A stretch of 6,817 nt of DNA from an uncultured Candidatus Udaeobacter sp. (lineage in GTDB: Bacteria; Verrucomicrobiota; Verrucomicrobiia; Chthoniobacterales; UBA10450): NCBI GenBank assembly GCA_955652245.1, contig CATPAV010000155.1, forward strand, positions 1 through 6,817, given 5' to 3'. Within the stretch, counting starts at the first letter, position 1. Every line of letters begins with the position of its first letter. Made by a program: the position numbers and the translations under genes. Positions 6,135-6,817 of the stretch are shown piece after piece. The notes under the pieces are model-generated. The model was not told the DNA's origin. It made no database searches and saw only the letters and a program-made list of their open reading frames with translations.

Positions 6135-6817
6135 AAAGTTCTGCTCGGCGCACACATGTCGATCGGCGGTGGCGTACACATGGCGATCGAGCGCGGCTGC
6201 TCCATCAATTGCACCGCAATCCAGATATTCGTGAAGAACAACATGCAGTGGTTCTCGCGTCCGCTCACGCGCGAGGAGATTGCGGCTTTTCTTAATCACG
6301 TGCAGCGCGGCGAGTTGTTGTCGATCTTCGCGCACGCAAATTATCTCATTAATCTCGCCGCCACGAATCGCCAGTTTCATGCGAATTCATTGTGCGCTCT
6401 TTCCAAAGAATTAATTCGGGCTGACCAGCTCGAGCTGCCATTTCTTGTTTTACATCCGGGTGCGCATCTCGGCGCCGGTGAAGAGGCCGGGCTCGATAAA
6501 GTTATTGAGTCGATTAACCGGGTACTCGCTCGAATTCCAAAAGTGAAAACCCGGATCGCGCTCGAAACAACGGCCGGTCAGGGTTCATGCCTTGGACATA
6601 AATTCGAGCATCTCGCTTACATCATCGGCCGCGCGCGCGAGCCGGAGCGTTTGTGCATTTGTCTCGACACTGCGCACGTCTTCGCGGCGGGTTACGATAT
6701 CGGCAGCGAATCAGCCGTGCGAAAGATGTTCGCCCAATTTCATCGAACAATCGGTCTCGACCGTCTCGTGGCGATTCATCTCAACGATTCCAAAACCGCG
6801 CGCGGCTCGCGCGTGGA
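6126..6817 (+). CDS. nfo: Endonuclease IV (deoxyribonuclease IV), C-terminus missing (runs off right edge)
   Basis: Endonuclease IV cuts DNA 5' of abasic sites and removes 3'-blocking groups during base-excision repair, using a three-metal zinc centre in a TIM barrel. The 230 codons present match the family in order: GAHMSIGGG (8-16), QIFVKNNMQW (33-42), HANYLINLA (70-78), LVLHPGAHLG (107-116), LETTAGQG (146-153), LGHKFEHL, CLDTAHVFAAGYD (179-191) and HLNDSKTARGSRV (218-230). Zinc ligands H70, H110, E147, D181, H184 and H218 are all present. The remaining ligands, normally an Asp and His just after this point and a later Glu, lie beyond the edge; about 50 residues are missing. The ATG at 6126 sits four to seven residues before the first motif, as expected. 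It lies inside the right arm of the upstream inverted repeat, and no Shine-Dalgarno precedes it. Confidence 0.96.
   Translation, partial: MTKKVLLGAHMSIGGGVHMAIERGCSINCTAIQIFVKNNMQWFSRPLTREEIAAFLNHVQRGELLSIFAHANYLINLAATNRQFHANSLCALSKELIRADQLELPFLVLHPGAHLGAGEEAGLDKVIESINRVLARIPKVKTRIALETTAGQGSCLGHKFEHLAYIIGRAREPERLCICLDTAHVFAAGYDIGSESAVRKMFAQFHRTIGLDRLVAIHLNDSKTARGSRV

Noticed and set aside
6042..6380. Minus-strand open frame of 112 codons opposite nfo
   Set aside because: Its C-terminal part is the translated interspersed repeat (HVERSRDIS...LARNDKG type), and the rest is antisense to the strongly conserved nfo coding sequence.
1..6817. Mobile element, CRISPR array, tRNA or novel defence system
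   Set aside because: No transposase or integrase motif, regularly spaced repeats, cloverleaf-like sequence or defence-type domain was seen on either strand.

Overview
The window is ordinary chromosomal DNA from a Gram-negative-type bacterium. The best guess is a soil Verrucomicrobiota (Spartobacteria/Chthoniobacterales, e.g. 'Candidatus Udaeobacter'-like) or a relative. This is inferred from moderate-to-high GC with AT-rich gaps, an AsmA-like envelope protein, a LysM/L,D-transpeptidase-like membrane protein beside accA, almost no Shine-Dalgarno signals, and an interspersed repeat of the 'GTCATTCCGAGCG...CTCGACATGAC' type that I associate from memory with soil Verrucomicrobiota and Acidobacteriota. 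It is not proven by any marker gene here.

Left block, minus strand (3574 down to 1). Five genes point left. In transcription order they are a four-TM DUF420 protein, a DUF2007-like protein with a zinc-ribbon-like Cys pair arrangement, a membrane-anchored TPR/LysM protein whose C-terminus looks like a catalytically dead YkuD domain, accA (acetyl-CoA carboxylase carboxyltransferase alpha), and a secreted protein of unknown family that runs off the left edge. accA and the last gene are nearly contiguous and probably co-transcribed. accA has a 96-bp AT-rich leader with helically phased TTGTAAC repeats.

Right block, plus strand (3658 to 6817). A divergent 83-bp intergenic region rich in AACGCTT/AAGCGTT motifs separates the blocks. 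It is followed by a 795-residue AsmA-like inner-membrane/periplasmic protein and then, after an 80-bp gap, by endonuclease IV (nfo), cut off at the right edge. Most of that gap is an imperfect inverted repeat with 32-nt arms. Its right arm contains the nfo start codon.

Functionally the window mixes housekeeping genes (fatty-acid synthesis, base-excision repair) with envelope genes (AsmA-like, LysM, DUF420, a secreted protein). I found no tRNA, rRNA, CRISPR array, transposase, phage gene, toxin-antitoxin pair or defence system, and no convincing evidence of a new multi-gene system. The points most worth a second look are the repeat that supplies the nfo start codon, the cysteine-less L,D-transpeptidase-like protein, and the motif cluster in the divergent promoter region.
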